Shown: positions 1 through 8,367, counted from the stretch's first letter. The stretch: 64,000 nucleotides of DNA from an uncultured Oscillospiraceae bacterium (GCA_947631865.1 CANRNF010000004.1:1-64000); one strand, 5' to 3'. Notes: generated by a model from the sequence alone, not told the origin. Program-made: numbers and translations.

Positions 1-863
1 AGCGCCCGGCCCGCAAGGTGCCGGGCGCAGCTTATATCCGTGTCCGCCAGCACGCCCATGGTCTGGCAGTGGACGGAAAGACCGCCCCAGCCCAGCACCA
101 GCGCCGCACAGGCCAGATGCAGCGGCGTGGGGGCCAGCCCCTGAAAGGCGGCGATGCCGCCGCCCAGCTCCAAAAAGCCGGTGAGCAGCGCCCGCATGAG
201 GGGCGGCAGGGCGAGAAAGGGCGTGAGCATGCCCACGATGGCGCCGAAGAGCACCACATAGCCGCACACCGCTATGGTGGAGCCCACTGCCTTCGTGACC
301 GCTGCAGGCAGAGCCTTGGAAAATGGGACCGGCGCAGCGGTGGAGACAGCGGCCTCGCCTTCAGCGGACGCGCCATGGCCCCGGAGGAGGAGCCCCACCG
401 TCACGGCTCCCAGAGCGTGAGTGATATAGAGGAGAAGCCCCGCGGCGGGGCTCTGGAACACGGCTCCAGCCGCGCCCAGGATGAAGCCGGGACCGGAGTT
501 GTTGCAAAAGGCGGCCAGCCGTTCCCCCTCGTCCCGGCTCACCCGGCCGCTGCGGCGCAGGTCCGCCGTCACCGACGCCCCCAGCGGGTAGCCGCCGGAG
601 AGACCCAGTATGAACGCCTGGGCTCCGGCGGGGGAGACACGGAAGAGCCTTCCCAGACCCTTGCCAAGAGACCCGGCCAGGAGCTCCGGTAACCCCAGGG
701 CGGAGAGCATATTCGCCAGGGTGAAGAAGGGCAGAAGCGAAGGTATGAGCGTGGCGGCGCAGACGCCGAGGGCCTGCCTCGCCCCGGTGGCCGCCTCCTG
801 TGACAGGAGCAGAAGCGCCGCGCCTGCGGCCAGGATCGGGAGAAGCGGCAAGAACTTTTTCAT
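1..863 (-). CDS. ylbJ: YlbJ-like sporulation integral membrane protein (partial, runs off the left edge)
   Basis: The frame is open from the ATG at 863 to the window edge, giving 287 codons without a stop, so the C-terminus is missing. The translation begins MKKFLPLLPILAAGAALLLL and carries several hydrophobic segments. It contains the family signatures GLSGGYPLGA, FCNNSGPGFILGA and GWGGLSVHCQ, typical of the nucleoside-recognition-like membrane proteins of the YlbJ group. In Bacillus YlbJ is sigma-E controlled and needed for heat-resistant spores. It is transcribed away from yqfC, another mother-cell sporulation gene, which fits that role. The substrate of these proteins is not known. Confidence 0.85.
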   Translation of the reverse strand, partial: MKKFLPLLPILAAGAALLLLSQEAATGARQALGVCAATLIPSLLPFFTLANMLSALGLPELLAGSLGKGLGRLFRVSPAGAQAFILGLSGGYPLGASVTADLRRSGRVSRDEGERLAAFCNNSGPGFILGAAGAVFQSPAAGLLLYITHALGAVTVGLLLRGHGASAEGEAAVSTAAPVPFSKALPAAVTKAVGSTIAVCGYVVLFGAIVGMLTPFLALPPLMRALLTGFLELGGGIAAFQGLAPTPLHLACAALVLGWGGLSVHCQTMGVLADTDISCARHLAGRA

Positions 864-885
864 GGTCAGAGCATATGAGCTTCAA

Positions 886-915
886 GTCCTTTTTTGAACC
901 GGCCCGGCATAAAAT
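886..915 (+). promoter_or_regulatory. possible sigma-E promoter upstream of yqfC
   Basis: GTCCTTTT at 886-893 matches 6 of 8 positions of the sigma-E -35 consensus. CATAAAAT at 908-915 matches 7 of 8 of the -10. The spacer is 14 nt, as expected. The predicted transcription start near 922 would leave almost no leader before the preferred yqfC start at 926, so either the start codon or the promoter call may be wrong. Confidence 0.35.
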
Positions 916-925
916 CCTTCGGGTG

Positions 926-1201
926 ATGATTTTGGAAAAGACGAAGCTCACACGCAGGATGCTCTCCCGGCTGGATATCCCCGCCGAGGCGGCGGCGCCA
1001 GCGCCCCGGATCACCATCTCCGGTGACGGGCGGGTGCTGGTGGAGGGCCACAGGGGCCTTCTGGAATATGCCGCGGACCGGATCGCCGCCGCCGGGCCAG
1101 GATGCCGCATCCTCATAAAGGGGGAGCACCTGGGACTGGTGGCCATGGACCGGCGGGAGATGGTGGTGTCCGGCCGCCTGTGGGCGGTGGAGCTGGAATG
1201 A
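926..1201 (+). CDS. yqfC: YqfC/YabP-family sporulation protein
   Basis: A 91-residue protein with the YabP/YqfC core: a basic amphipathic start (KLTRRMLSRLDIP), then beta-rich sequence with ITISGDGRVLVEGHRGLLEY and ending VVSGRLWAVELE. The family is required in the mother cell, and YqfC is usually encoded just before YqfD, as here, where the stop overlaps the yqfD ATG. I chose the ATG at 926 because it gives the family's usual length. An in-frame ATG at 875 would add 17 residues, and one at 959 would remove 11; none has a strong ribosome-binding site. Biochemical function is unknown. Confidence 0.8.
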   Translation: MILEKTKLTRRMLSRLDIPAEAAAPAPRITISGDGRVLVEGHRGLLEYAADRIAAAGPGCRILIKGEHLGLVAMDRREMVVSGRLWAVELE

Positions 1202-2418
1202 ACGGCGCGCGGTATTTCACAGGCTGGGTCACCGCCCGGATCACCGGCGCCGCCCCGGAGAAATTTCTGTGCGCCCTGGCGGAGCGGGGAATACCTTTTT
1301 GGGATGCCGAGCCGCCTGTGGACTATTCTCTCACGGTGGAGATACCCTGGCGGGCGGCGAAGCTGGTCCAGCCATTGGCGGCGTCCCTGGGCTGCGAGGG
1401 GACTGTCACGGGCCGCCACGGGCTGCCGGCCTTGGCGGACAAACTGCGCAGGCGATACTTCCTCCTGATAGGCGCGGCGCTCATCCTGGCGGTGCTGTTC
1501 GTGGGCAGCGCGTTCATCTGGGAGATCGACATCGAGGGGAATGAGACCGTTCCGGAGGGAGTCATCCGCCAGGCGCTGCAGGAGTGCGGAGTGGATATCG
1601 GCGCTTTCTGGCCCGGCATGAGCCAGGACGGGGTACGAAACGGCGTCATACTGCGGGTGCCGGACATCCGGTGGATGACCGTTACCATGCGGGGCAGCCA
1701 CGCCCGGGTCATCGTGCGGGAGAGGTATACCCATCCGCCCATCGTCCCGGAGACCGCCTACGCGGACATCGTGGCGGCGAAGGCGGGGCTCGTGGAGCAC
1801 GTGGACGCCTTTCAGGGTACCGCCCTTACGGAGCCCACTAAGGCGGTCCTGCCGGGGGAGAAGCTGATCGGAGGGTACGTCACCGGCCGCATCGGGGTCC
1901 AGGGACCCACCCGGGCCGTGGGGGCTGTCATAGCCCGGACCTGGTATGAGCTGACGGCCAAGACCCCGGCCGTGCCCATGGGGAAGAGCTATTCCGGGCA
2001 TGAACGTACCCGATGGGCCCTGATCCTGGGAAAAACCCGGATAAATTTTTACAAAGACAGTAGTATTTGCCCCGCAGGTTGTGATAAAATCATAAAAGAG
2101 TATACCCTGGCGCGGAAGGGGCTGTTCGCCCTGCCTGTGACGCTGGTGAAGACCACCTATGCGCCCTACGATACCAGGGCGGCGGATGGGACCCGGCTCC
2201 GAAAGGCGCTGGAGGACCAGCTCATGGAGACGCTCACGGGACAGCTGGGGGAGGACGGAGAAGTGCTCTCCAGCCGGTTTTCTGCCTCCGGGTCGAACGG
2301 GGCGCTCTATGTGACGCTGCGGGCGGAGTGCCGGGAGCAGATCGGCGTGTCCGCGCCGCTGACAGACGACGGCCTGGCGGAGATCCAGGCGAAAATACCA
2401 TCAACTGACGACGGGTGA
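1198..2418 (+). CDS. yqfD: Sporulation protein YqfD
   Basis: A 406-residue protein, the usual YqfD length. A cytoplasmic N-terminal part (about 1-85) precedes one strong transmembrane helix at about 88-109 (YFLLIGAALILAVLFVG). A large extracytoplasmic part follows, starting with IEGNETVPEGVI, which resembles a POTRA-like module, and containing RVIVRERYTHPPIV. The start ATGA overlaps the yqfC stop, implying translational coupling. YqfD homologues are sigma-E-regulated proteins needed for sporulation in Bacillus and clostridia, with unknown molecular role. The 52-nt gap to phoH contains no obvious terminator, so the operon may continue. Confidence 0.9.
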   Translation: MNGARYFTGWVTARITGAAPEKFLCALAERGIPFWDAEPPVDYSLTVEIPWRAAKLVQPLAASLGCEGTVTGRHGLPALADKLRRRYFLLIGAALILAVLFVGSAFIWEIDIEGNETVPEGVIRQALQECGVDIGAFWPGMSQDGVRNGVILRVPDIRWMTVTMRGSHARVIVRERYTHPPIVPETAYADIVAAKAGLVEHVDAFQGTALTEPTKAVLPGEKLIGGYVTGRIGVQGPTRAVGAVIARTWYELTAKTPAVPMGKSYSGHERTRWALILGKTRINFYKDSSICPAGCDKIIKEYTLARKGLFALPVTLVKTTYAPYDTRAADGTRLRKALEDQLMETLTGQLGEDGEVLSSRFSASGSNGALYVTLRAECREQIGVSAPLTDDGLAEIQAKIPSTDDG

Positions 2419-2469
2419 CCGAAAGCGAAGCCCGGTAAGATAATCCAACGGTATTTGAGGAAACAGCCT

Positions 2470-3477
2470 ATGATAGAGAAAACCATGTATATCGACCGGA
2501 TGGAGAACGTGATAAGCGTCTTCGGCTCCTTTGACCAGAATCTGCGCATCATCGAGACGGAGCTGGGCGTGACCATCACCAACCGGGACGAAAATCTGAA
2601 GATCGCCGGCGAGGCGGAGAACGTGATGCACGCGGAGAAGGCCATCGACGGGCTCCTGTCCCTGGCGGCCCGGGGCGAGGCCATCGACAGCCAGAACGTG
2701 CGCTATATCATCAAGATGGTCCTGGCCGGGCAGGAGGATAAAATAGGCGACCTGGCCCGGGGGGTCATATGCGTCACCGCCAAGGGCCGGCCGGTCAAAC
2801 CCAAGACCATCGGCCAGAAGACATACGTGGACGCCATCAAAAACAACACCGTTACTCTGGGGGTGGGCCCCGCGGGCACGGGCAAGACGTATCTCGCCGT
2901 GGCCTGCGCCGTGGCGGCCTTCCGGGAGAAGCGGGTCAACCGCATCGTGCTGACCCGTCCCGCGGTGGAGGCCGGGGAGCGGCTGGGCTTCCTGCCCGGC
3001 GACCTGCAGAGCAAGGTGGACCCGTACCTGCGGCCGCTGTATGACGCCCTTTTCGATATGCTGGGGGCGGAGACCTACAACAAGTACCTGGAGCGTGGCG
3101 ATATCGAGGTGGCGCCCCTGGCCTATATGCGTGGCCGGACGCTGGACGACAGCTTCATCATCCTGGATGAGGCCCAAAACACCAGCCGGGAGCAGATGAA
3201 GATGTTCCTGACCCGCCTTGGCTTCGGCTCCACGGCGGTGATAACCGGCGACGTGACCCAGATCGACCTTCCCGCGGACAAGGTGTCGGGCCTCAAAGAG
3301 GCTATGCGGGTGCTGGAGGGTGTGGAAGACATCGCCATCTGCCGCCTCACCGGCGCGGACGTGGTGCGCCACGTCATCGTCCAGCGTATCATCGAGGCCT
3401 ACGAGCGCCACGCCAAGGACGAGCCGCCCGTAAAGACCTACAAGCCCAAATATAAGAACAACGGAGGACGCCGCTGA
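2470..3477 (+). CDS. phoH: PhoH-like ATPase
   Basis: A 335-residue cytoplasmic P-loop protein. A KH-like N-terminal region (about 10-75) is followed by the PhoH ATPase core, with Walker A GPAGTGKTYLA near residue 135, Walker B SFIILDEAQNT near 228, and the conserved VITGDVTQIDLP. The ATG at 2470 is chosen because TGAGGA lies 8 nt upstream; a TTG at 2455 is in frame but has no good ribosome-binding site. The stop overlaps the ybeY start. The phoH-ybeY-era order is widely conserved and suggests a role connected with RNA or ribosome metabolism; the exact activity is not settled. Confidence 0.93.
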   Translation: MIEKTMYIDRMENVISVFGSFDQNLRIIETELGVTITNRDENLKIAGEAENVMHAEKAIDGLLSLAARGEAIDSQNVRYIIKMVLAGQEDKIGDLARGVICVTAKGRPVKPKTIGQKTYVDAIKNNTVTLGVGPAGTGKTYLAVACAVAAFREKRVNRIVLTRPAVEAGERLGFLPGDLQSKVDPYLRPLYDALFDMLGAETYNKYLERGDIEVAPLAYMRGRTLDDSFIILDEAQNTSREQMKMFLTRLGFGSTAVITGDVTQIDLPADKVSGLKEAMRVLEGVEDIAICRLTGADVVRHVIVQRIIEAYERHAKDEPPVKTYKPKYKNNGGRR

Positions 3478-3947
3478 TGGACAAGCTGAAGCTGTCGCTC
3501 CGGTGCGAGCGGGGAACGAAGTGTCCGCCCGAGCTGCGCCGGCGCATCAAGACCGCCGCCCAGGCGGTGCTGAAAGCCGAGGGCGTGGAGGAGCCTTGTG
3601 AGCTGTCTGTGCTGCTCACCGACGACGAGGGCATCCACGCGGTCAACAAGCAGTTCCGGGACGTGGACAAGCCCACGGATGTGCTGAGCTTCCCCATGGG
3701 GGACACCGACCCGGAAACGGGGCGGCTCCTGCTGGGGGATATGGTGCTGGACCTGTCCCGGGCGGAGGAACAGGGGGCCCAGTTCGGTCACGGGGCGGAC
3801 CATGAGATCAGCTACCTCACCGTCCACAGCGTGCTGCACCTGCTGGGCTACGACCATGTGGATGAGGGTCCCATGAAAAAAGACATGCGCGCCCGGGAGA
3901 AGGCCATCATGGCTAAACTGGAACCGGATACGGCGACGGAGGAATAA
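3477..3947 (+). CDS. ybeY: Endoribonuclease YbeY (rRNA maturation factor)
   Basis: A 156-residue protein with the family zinc-binding signature HSVLHLLGYDH (three histidines, about residues 118-128) and the upstream motif ADHEISYLTVHS. YbeY is a metal-dependent single-strand endoribonuclease acting in 16S rRNA 3' maturation and ribosome quality control. Its ATG overlaps the phoH stop. The last codons lie in a sequence repeated exactly just before era (3924-3945 and 4076-4097). The present TAA stop is created at the junction with an inserted element; without the insert the gene would have ended TGA two bases before the era ATG. Confidence 0.95.
   Translation: MDKLKLSLRCERGTKCPPELRRRIKTAAQAVLKAEGVEEPCELSVLLTDDEGIHAVNKQFRDVDKPTDVLSFPMGDTDPETGRLLLGDMVLDLSRAEEQGAQFGHGADHEISYLTVHSVLHLLGYDHVDEGPMKKDMRAREKAIMAKLEPDTATEE
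3924..3945. repeat. Left copy of a 22-bp direct repeat flanking hairpin element A
   Basis: These 22 bases, the end of ybeY, are identical to 4076-4097. The copies bracket about 130 bp that includes the four-hairpin element. This looks like a long target-site duplication, or a tandem duplication with insertion. The right copy supplies the GGAGGA ribosome-binding site for era. Confidence 0.8.
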
Positions 3948-3953
3948 TGGCCA

Positions 3954-4062
3954 GCGAAGCCCGGTCAGGGCGAGCCGCGCGGCATTCCCGCGCGTGAAGT
4001 CAAAAGCCGCTGTACGACAGGCTTTTGACTTCCTGCCGGCGGAATTCACTTCTGCCGAGCAG
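3954..4062 (+). repeat. Four-hairpin dispersed element, copy A
   Basis: A 109-nt stretch with close similarity to 60891-60998. It can fold into four consecutive hairpins: GCCC/GGGC; CGCGCGG/CCGCGCG; GAAGTCAAAAGCC/GGCTTTTGACTTC (13 perfect pairs); and CGGCGGAA/TTCTGCCG. Differences between the copies keep the pairing intact in hairpins 1, 3 and 4. It lies in the intergenic space of a co-directional operon, so it would be transcribed with ybeY and era. It has no plausible reading frame. It could be a REP or MITE-like element, an mRNA-processing site, or a small structured RNA. Confidence 0.8.
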
Positions 4063-4075
4063 TTTAAATATTATG

Positions 4076-4097
4076 CCGGATACGGCGACGGAGGAAT
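4076..4097. repeat. Right copy of the 22-bp direct repeat
   Basis: Identical to 3924-3945. It ends 4 bases before the chosen era start and carries the GGAGGA Shine-Dalgarno site. The insertion therefore left era translation signals intact while moving them about 150 bp from ybeY. Confidence 0.8.
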
Positions 4098-4101
4098 GAG
4101 C

Positions 4102-5001
4102 ATGATAACCAAAACCGCTATGGTGACCATTTGCGGCCGGCCCAACGTGGGAAAGAGCACGCTCACCAACGCCCTGGTGGGGGAGAAGATCGCCATCGTG
4201 TCTCCCAAGCCCCAGACCACCCGCACCCGCATCCTGGCGGTGGCCAGCCGGGGCGAGACCCAATTCGTCTTTGCCGACACCCCGGGATTCCACCGGGCCC
4301 GGACGAAGCTGGGTAATTACATGGACGACGTGGTCCGCCAGAGCGTGGCGGACGTGGACGCGGTGGTGCTCATGGCGGAGCCGGTGGCAACGGTGGGGGA
4401 CATCGAGAAAAAGCTCATCGCCCGCATCAAAGAGACAGGCGTGCCCGCGGTGCTGGCCATCAATAAAGTGGACGCGGTGGATGACAAGCGCTCGCTCCTG
4501 CCAGTGATAGCGGCCTACAGCGATGAGTATGACTTCGCCGCCGTGGTGCCCATCAGCGCCCAGACCGGCGAGGGCGTGGAGGAGCTGCTGGCGGAGCTTG
4601 ATAAATTCGCCGTGGAGGGGCCGGCGCTGTTCCCCGACGACGTGATCAGCGACCAACCGGAAAAGCAGATATGCGCCGAGATCGTCCGGGAGAAGCTGCT
4701 GCTTTGCCTGGACAAGGAGATCCCCCACGGCACCGCCGTGGTGGTGACCAAGTTTGCCGAGCGGGACGACGGCAGCGACATCATCGACTTGGACGTGACC
4801 ATCTACTGTGAAAAGCAGAGCCATAAGGGCATCATCATCGGCAAGCACGGCGCCATGCTCAAGCGCATCGGCGAGCTGGCCCGCCATGACATCGAGGAAT
4901 TCATGGGCGCCAAGGTGTTTTTGCAGACCTGGGTGAAGGTGAAGGAGAACTGGCGGGACTCCGACGCGCTGCTGAGAAATTTTGGATTCACCGACCAGTG
5001 A
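4102..5001 (+). CDS. era: GTPase Era
   Basis: A 299-residue protein with an N-terminal GTPase domain (G1 GRPNVGKS at 12-19, G3 DTPGF, G4 NKVD) and a C-terminal KH domain with GIIIGKHGAMLKRIG. Era binds the 3' end of 16S rRNA and assists 30S assembly. The ATG at 4102 has GGAGGA at a proper 7-nt spacing; the ATG at 4096 sits directly on that site. An upstream in-frame start at 3994 would lie inside the hairpin element and is not credible. A yqzL-like micro-gene and recO follow, the usual Bacillota order. Confidence 0.95.
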   Translation: MITKTAMVTICGRPNVGKSTLTNALVGEKIAIVSPKPQTTRTRILAVASRGETQFVFADTPGFHRARTKLGNYMDDVVRQSVADVDAVVLMAEPVATVGDIEKKLIARIKETGVPAVLAINKVDAVDDKRSLLPVIAAYSDEYDFAAVVPISAQTGEGVEELLAELDKFAVEGPALFPDDVISDQPEKQICAEIVREKLLLCLDKEIPHGTAVVVTKFAERDDGSDIIDLDVTIYCEKQSHKGIIIGKHGAMLKRIGELARHDIEEFMGAKVFLQTWVKVKENWRDSDALLRNFGFTDQ

Positions 5002-5048
5002 TACTGGAGGGCGTCCCGTGGCACACTAAGACCACGGGGTGATCCTCT

Positions 5049-5135
5049 ATGAAAAGCGAACTGCTTTGGCAGATATTTTTGGATACGGGCGACCCCATGT
5101 GCTGGATACTGTACCGGCGCATGGAGCGCCGGTGA
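5049..5135 (+). CDS. yqzL: YqzL-like microprotein
   Basis: A 28-residue frame, MKSELLWQIFLDTGDPMCWI followed by LYRRMERR, starts 5 nt after a GGGGTGAT-type Shine-Dalgarno sequence. Position and sequence fit YqzL, a tiny protein encoded between era and recO in Bacillus and relatives. The shared pattern is W-x-[IV]-F-x-x-T-G-[DN] followed by a short amphipathic tail. Family members are usually about 45 residues, so this one is at the short end. Function is unknown. The call rests on synteny plus the short motif. Confidence 0.65.
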   Translation: MKSELLWQIFLDTGDPMCWILYRRMERR

Positions 5136-5153
5136 CGGGGCAGGGTACATAGA

Positions 5154-5897
5154 ATGTTTTTGACGACGAGGGGTCTTGTGCTGCGGGCGGTGCGCTACAA
5201 GGAGGCCGACCGCATCCTGACCCTGCTGACGGAGGACCAGGGCAAAATCACCGTGAAGGCCCGGGGAGCCTTGCGAAAGGGCAGCAAAATGGCCGCCGCC
5301 AGCCAGGACCTGTGCTGGGCGGAGTTCACGCTGTTCGGCAACCGGGGCAAGTGGACGGCGGACGAGGCCTCCACCCTGGAGCAGTTTTTGGGGCTGAGGG
5401 AGGACCTCTCCCAGCTGGCCCTTGGGGCCTATTTTGCCGAGCTTCTGGACACGGTCTGCCCCGAGGAGCAGCCGGCCCGTCCGGCCCTGCAGCTGGCGCT
5501 GAACGCTCTGTACGCTCTGAGCCGGGGCATCTACACGCCGGAGCATGTGAAGGCGGTATTCGAGCTGCGGCTGCTGAGCCTGGAAGGGTTCCAGCCGGAA
5601 GCGGAGGCCTGCGGCGTGTGCGGAAAAGTGGATATGGACGGACCCATGTTCTCGCCCGCCTCGGGGATGGTCCACTGCGCGGGGTGCGCTCCCGGCGCGG
5701 AGGGACCGTCCGTGGCCCTGGACAGGGAGTCGCTGGCTGCCATGCGGCACATCATCGCCGCAACCGCCAAGAAGGAGTTCTCCTTCGCCATACCGGACGC
5801 ATCCCTGGAGCGCCTGGGACGGGCGGCGGAGCTGTTCGCCCGGGTCCAGCTGGACAGGAGTTTCTACTCCCTGGATTATTGGAAGAGTGTAAAATGA
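5154..5897 (+). CDS. recO: DNA repair protein RecO
   Basis: A 247-residue protein. The N-terminal OB fold (about 1-80) starts with the family-typical TTRGLVLRAVRYKEADRIL. The helical C-terminal part carries a four-cysteine zinc site (CGVC near 152 and CAGC near 174). RecO works with RecR and RecF to load RecA onto SSB-coated single-stranded DNA. The stop overlaps the mutS2 start (ATGA), so the two are probably translationally coupled. Confidence 0.93.
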   Translation: MFLTTRGLVLRAVRYKEADRILTLLTEDQGKITVKARGALRKGSKMAAASQDLCWAEFTLFGNRGKWTADEASTLEQFLGLREDLSQLALGAYFAELLDTVCPEEQPARPALQLALNALYALSRGIYTPEHVKAVFELRLLSLEGFQPEAEACGVCGKVDMDGPMFSPASGMVHCAGCAPGAEGPSVALDRESLAAMRHIIAATAKKEFSFAIPDASLERLGRAAELFARVQLDRSFYSLDYWKSVK

Positions 5898-8266
5898 GCT
5901 TATACGAAAAATCTTTACAGACCATCGAGCTGCCGGCGGTGTTGGAACTGCTGGCGGCCAAGTGCGCTTCCGACGGGGCGAAGGACCTGGCAAGAGCCCT
6001 GCGGCCCACAGGGGACAAAAACCGGGTCCGGGAGCGCCAGACGGAGACCACCGACGCCAAGACCATGGTGGAGACCAAGGGAAGCCCATCCTTCTCCGGC
6101 CTCAAGGACGTGCGCCCGGCCCTGGCGAGGGCCGACATGGGCGGCATGCTCAATACGAGGGAGCTTCTGGACATCGCGGGAGTGCTGTTCTGCGCCCGCG
6201 CGGCCAGCTCCTATGCCTCCGGCCGGGGCGACTGCGGGAGCCTGAAGCGGCTTTTCACCGCCGTGACCCCCAACCGGTTTTTGGAGGAGAAGATCACCAC
6301 CGCCATCACCGGCGAGGAGGAGATCGCCGACGCAGCCAGCCCGGAGCTTGCCGACATCCGCCGGAAGATGCGGGCGGCGTCCGCCAGGGCAAGGGACGCT
6401 CTGCAGAAGATCATCACTGCCCCCAGCTACGCGAAGGTGCTGCAGGAGCCCATCATCACCCAGCGCGGCGGCCGGTTCGTGGTGCCCGTGCGGGCGGAGA
6501 AAAAAGGAGACCTGCCAGGCCTGGTGCACGACGTGTCCGGCAGCGGCATGACCCTATTTGTGGAGCCCATGGGCGTGGTGAAGGCCAACAACGAGCTGCG
6601 GGAGCTGGGTGCCAGGGAGAAGGCGGAGATCGAGCGCATCCTCATGGAGCTGTCCGCCGAGTGCGCCGGGGCCCGCAGCGGCATCGACCTGAACTACACC
6701 GTCCTCACGGAGCTGGACCTGATCTTCGCCAAGGCGGAGCTGAGCTATGACCTCAACTGCGGCGAGCCCATCCTCACGGACAGCGAGCTCATTTTGAAAA
6801 AAGCCCGGCACCCGCTGCTGCCCCGGGACACGGCGGTGCCGATAGACCTGACCCTGGGCGGGGACTATGACACCATGGTCATCACCGGCCCCAACACCGG
6901 CGGCAAGACCGTGACGCTCAAGACCCTGGGCCTTATGTGCGCCATGGCGGGCTGCGGCCTGCACATCCCCGCCGGGGACGGCAGCGCCGTACCGGTGGTG
7001 GAGAAGATACTGGCGGATATCGGCGACGAGCAGTCCATCGAGCAGTCCCTTTCCACCTTCTCCAGCCACATGGTGAACATCGTGGAGATATTGAAGGAGT
7101 GCGGCCCCGGCTGCCTGGTCCTGCTGGACGAGGTGGGCGCGGGCACGGACCCCACGGAGGGCGCGGCCCTGGCCATCTCCATTTTGGAGTACGCCCGCCA
7201 GGCGGGAGCCAGTGTGGCCGCTACCACCCACTACGCGGAGCTGAAGGTATACGCCACCAACACCAAGGGCGTGGTGAACGCCTCCTGCGAGTTCGACGTG
7301 CAGACCCTCCGGCCTACTTACCGCCTTTTGGTGGGTATCCCCGGCAAGTCCAACGCCTTCGCCATCAGCCGGCGGCTGGGGCTCCCCGAGAGCATCATCG
7401 AGGACGCGGGCCGGCGCATCGACGCTGGGAGCACGGATTTTGAGCGTACCATTGAGCGCTTGGAGCAGCAGCGCCTGGCCATGGAAAAGGAGACCCAGGA
7501 GCGGGAAAAGGCCAACCGGGCCGCTCAGGAGGACGCCGCCAAGGCGGAGCGCATGCGCCGGGAGCTGGAGGTGCGTTTGGAGAAGGCGGAGCAGAAGGCC
7601 CGCCGGGACGCGGAGCGCATCATCAAGGAGGCTCGTGCCGCCGCCGACGAGGCGTACCGCCAGATCGACCGGGAGCGGGCTATAGGCCTGGAGGAGCTGG
7701 ACCACCAGAAGATCAACGAGGCCCGGGCGGACCTGCGCCGGAAGCTGAACCTGGCGGAGGACGCCGTCCGCAGCCGGGAGGAGATCACCCAGCCACGGAA
7801 GAAAGACCCGTCCCGGCCCATCGCGGCGGGGGACACGGTGGAGCTTCTCTCCACCGGCCGTCAGGCGGAGGTGCTGGCGGTGAACGGCAACGGCACTCTG
7901 TCCCTGCAGGCGGGGGCCATGAAGCTGACCGTCCCGCCGGAGGAGGTCAACCTGGTGGAGAAGCCGGGCAAGCAGAAGATATCCGTGTCCGCCGCGGCGG
8001 GCCGGGCCCTGCGCACGGCGTCGGTGGCCCGGGAACTGGACATCCGGGGCATGATGGCCGACGAGGCGGAGCTGGCGGTGGAGCGGTACCTGGACGCGGC
8101 CTCGTCGGCACGGCTGGAGACAGTCACCATCATCCACGGCAAGGGTACCGGCGCTCTGCGCTCGGCGGTACAGCAGATCCTCAAACGCAGCCGCTATGTG
8201 AAGAACTTCCGCTTGGGCCGCTACGGCGAGGGGGAGACAGGCGTAACAGTTGTGGAACTGAAATAA
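5894..8266 (+). CDS. mutS2: Endonuclease MutS2
   Basis: A 790-residue MutS2. It has the core and lever regions, then the ATPase with Walker A TGPNTGGKTVTLKT near 330 and Walker B VLLLDEVGAGTDPTEGAAL-like sequence near 410 (read here as CLVLLDEVGAGTDP), a long charged coiled coil at about 515-640, and a C-terminal Smr domain with ELDIRGMM and TIIHGKGTGALR. MutS2 suppresses homologous recombination and, in Bacillus, acts on collided ribosomes; it lacks the mismatch-recognition domain of MutS. The start overlaps the recO stop. The next gene has its own -10 element, so the operon probably ends here. Confidence 0.95.
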   Translation: MSLYEKSLQTIELPAVLELLAAKCASDGAKDLARALRPTGDKNRVRERQTETTDAKTMVETKGSPSFSGLKDVRPALARADMGGMLNTRELLDIAGVLFCARAASSYASGRGDCGSLKRLFTAVTPNRFLEEKITTAITGEEEIADAASPELADIRRKMRAASARARDALQKIITAPSYAKVLQEPIITQRGGRFVVPVRAEKKGDLPGLVHDVSGSGMTLFVEPMGVVKANNELRELGAREKAEIERILMELSAECAGARSGIDLNYTVLTELDLIFAKAELSYDLNCGEPILTDSELILKKARHPLLPRDTAVPIDLTLGGDYDTMVITGPNTGGKTVTLKTLGLMCAMAGCGLHIPAGDGSAVPVVEKILADIGDEQSIEQSLSTFSSHMVNIVEILKECGPGCLVLLDEVGAGTDPTEGAALAISILEYARQAGASVAATTHYAELKVYATNTKGVVNASCEFDVQTLRPTYRLLVGIPGKSNAFAISRRLGLPESIIEDAGRRIDAGSTDFERTIERLEQQRLAMEKETQEREKANRAAQEDAAKAERMRRELEVRLEKAEQKARRDAERIIKEARAAADEAYRQIDRERAIGLEELDHQKINEARADLRRKLNLAEDAVRSREEITQPRKKDPSRPIAAGDTVELLSTGRQAEVLAVNGNGTLSLQAGAMKLTVPPEEVNLVEKPGKQKISVSAAAGRALRTASVARELDIRGMMADEAELAVERYLDAASSARLETVTIIHGKGTGALRSAVQQILKRSRYVKNFRLGRYGEGETGVTVVELK

Positions 8267-8361
8267 AAAGATTCTTCCAGATTAATGCCAACTGTGCAAT
8301 CCTCCAAACTATTGGAAAACGGCGCTAAAACATTTGCGAAATGGGTAGTTTTTTGCTACAG

Positions 8362-8367
8362 TATAAT
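8362..8367 (+). promoter_or_regulatory. -10 element upstream of the HPr gene
   Basis: A perfect TATAAT at 8362-8367 lies in an AT-rich 130-bp gap after mutS2 and 33 nt before the HPr ATG. I see no convincing -35 at 16-18 nt, so only the -10 is supported. Confidence 0.5.

Noticed and set aside
3994-4101. An upstream start that would lengthen Era by 36 residues
   Set aside because: The extra codons lie in the inserted hairpin element and the duplicated ybeY end; the Era family begins at the downstream ATG with a good ribosome-binding site.
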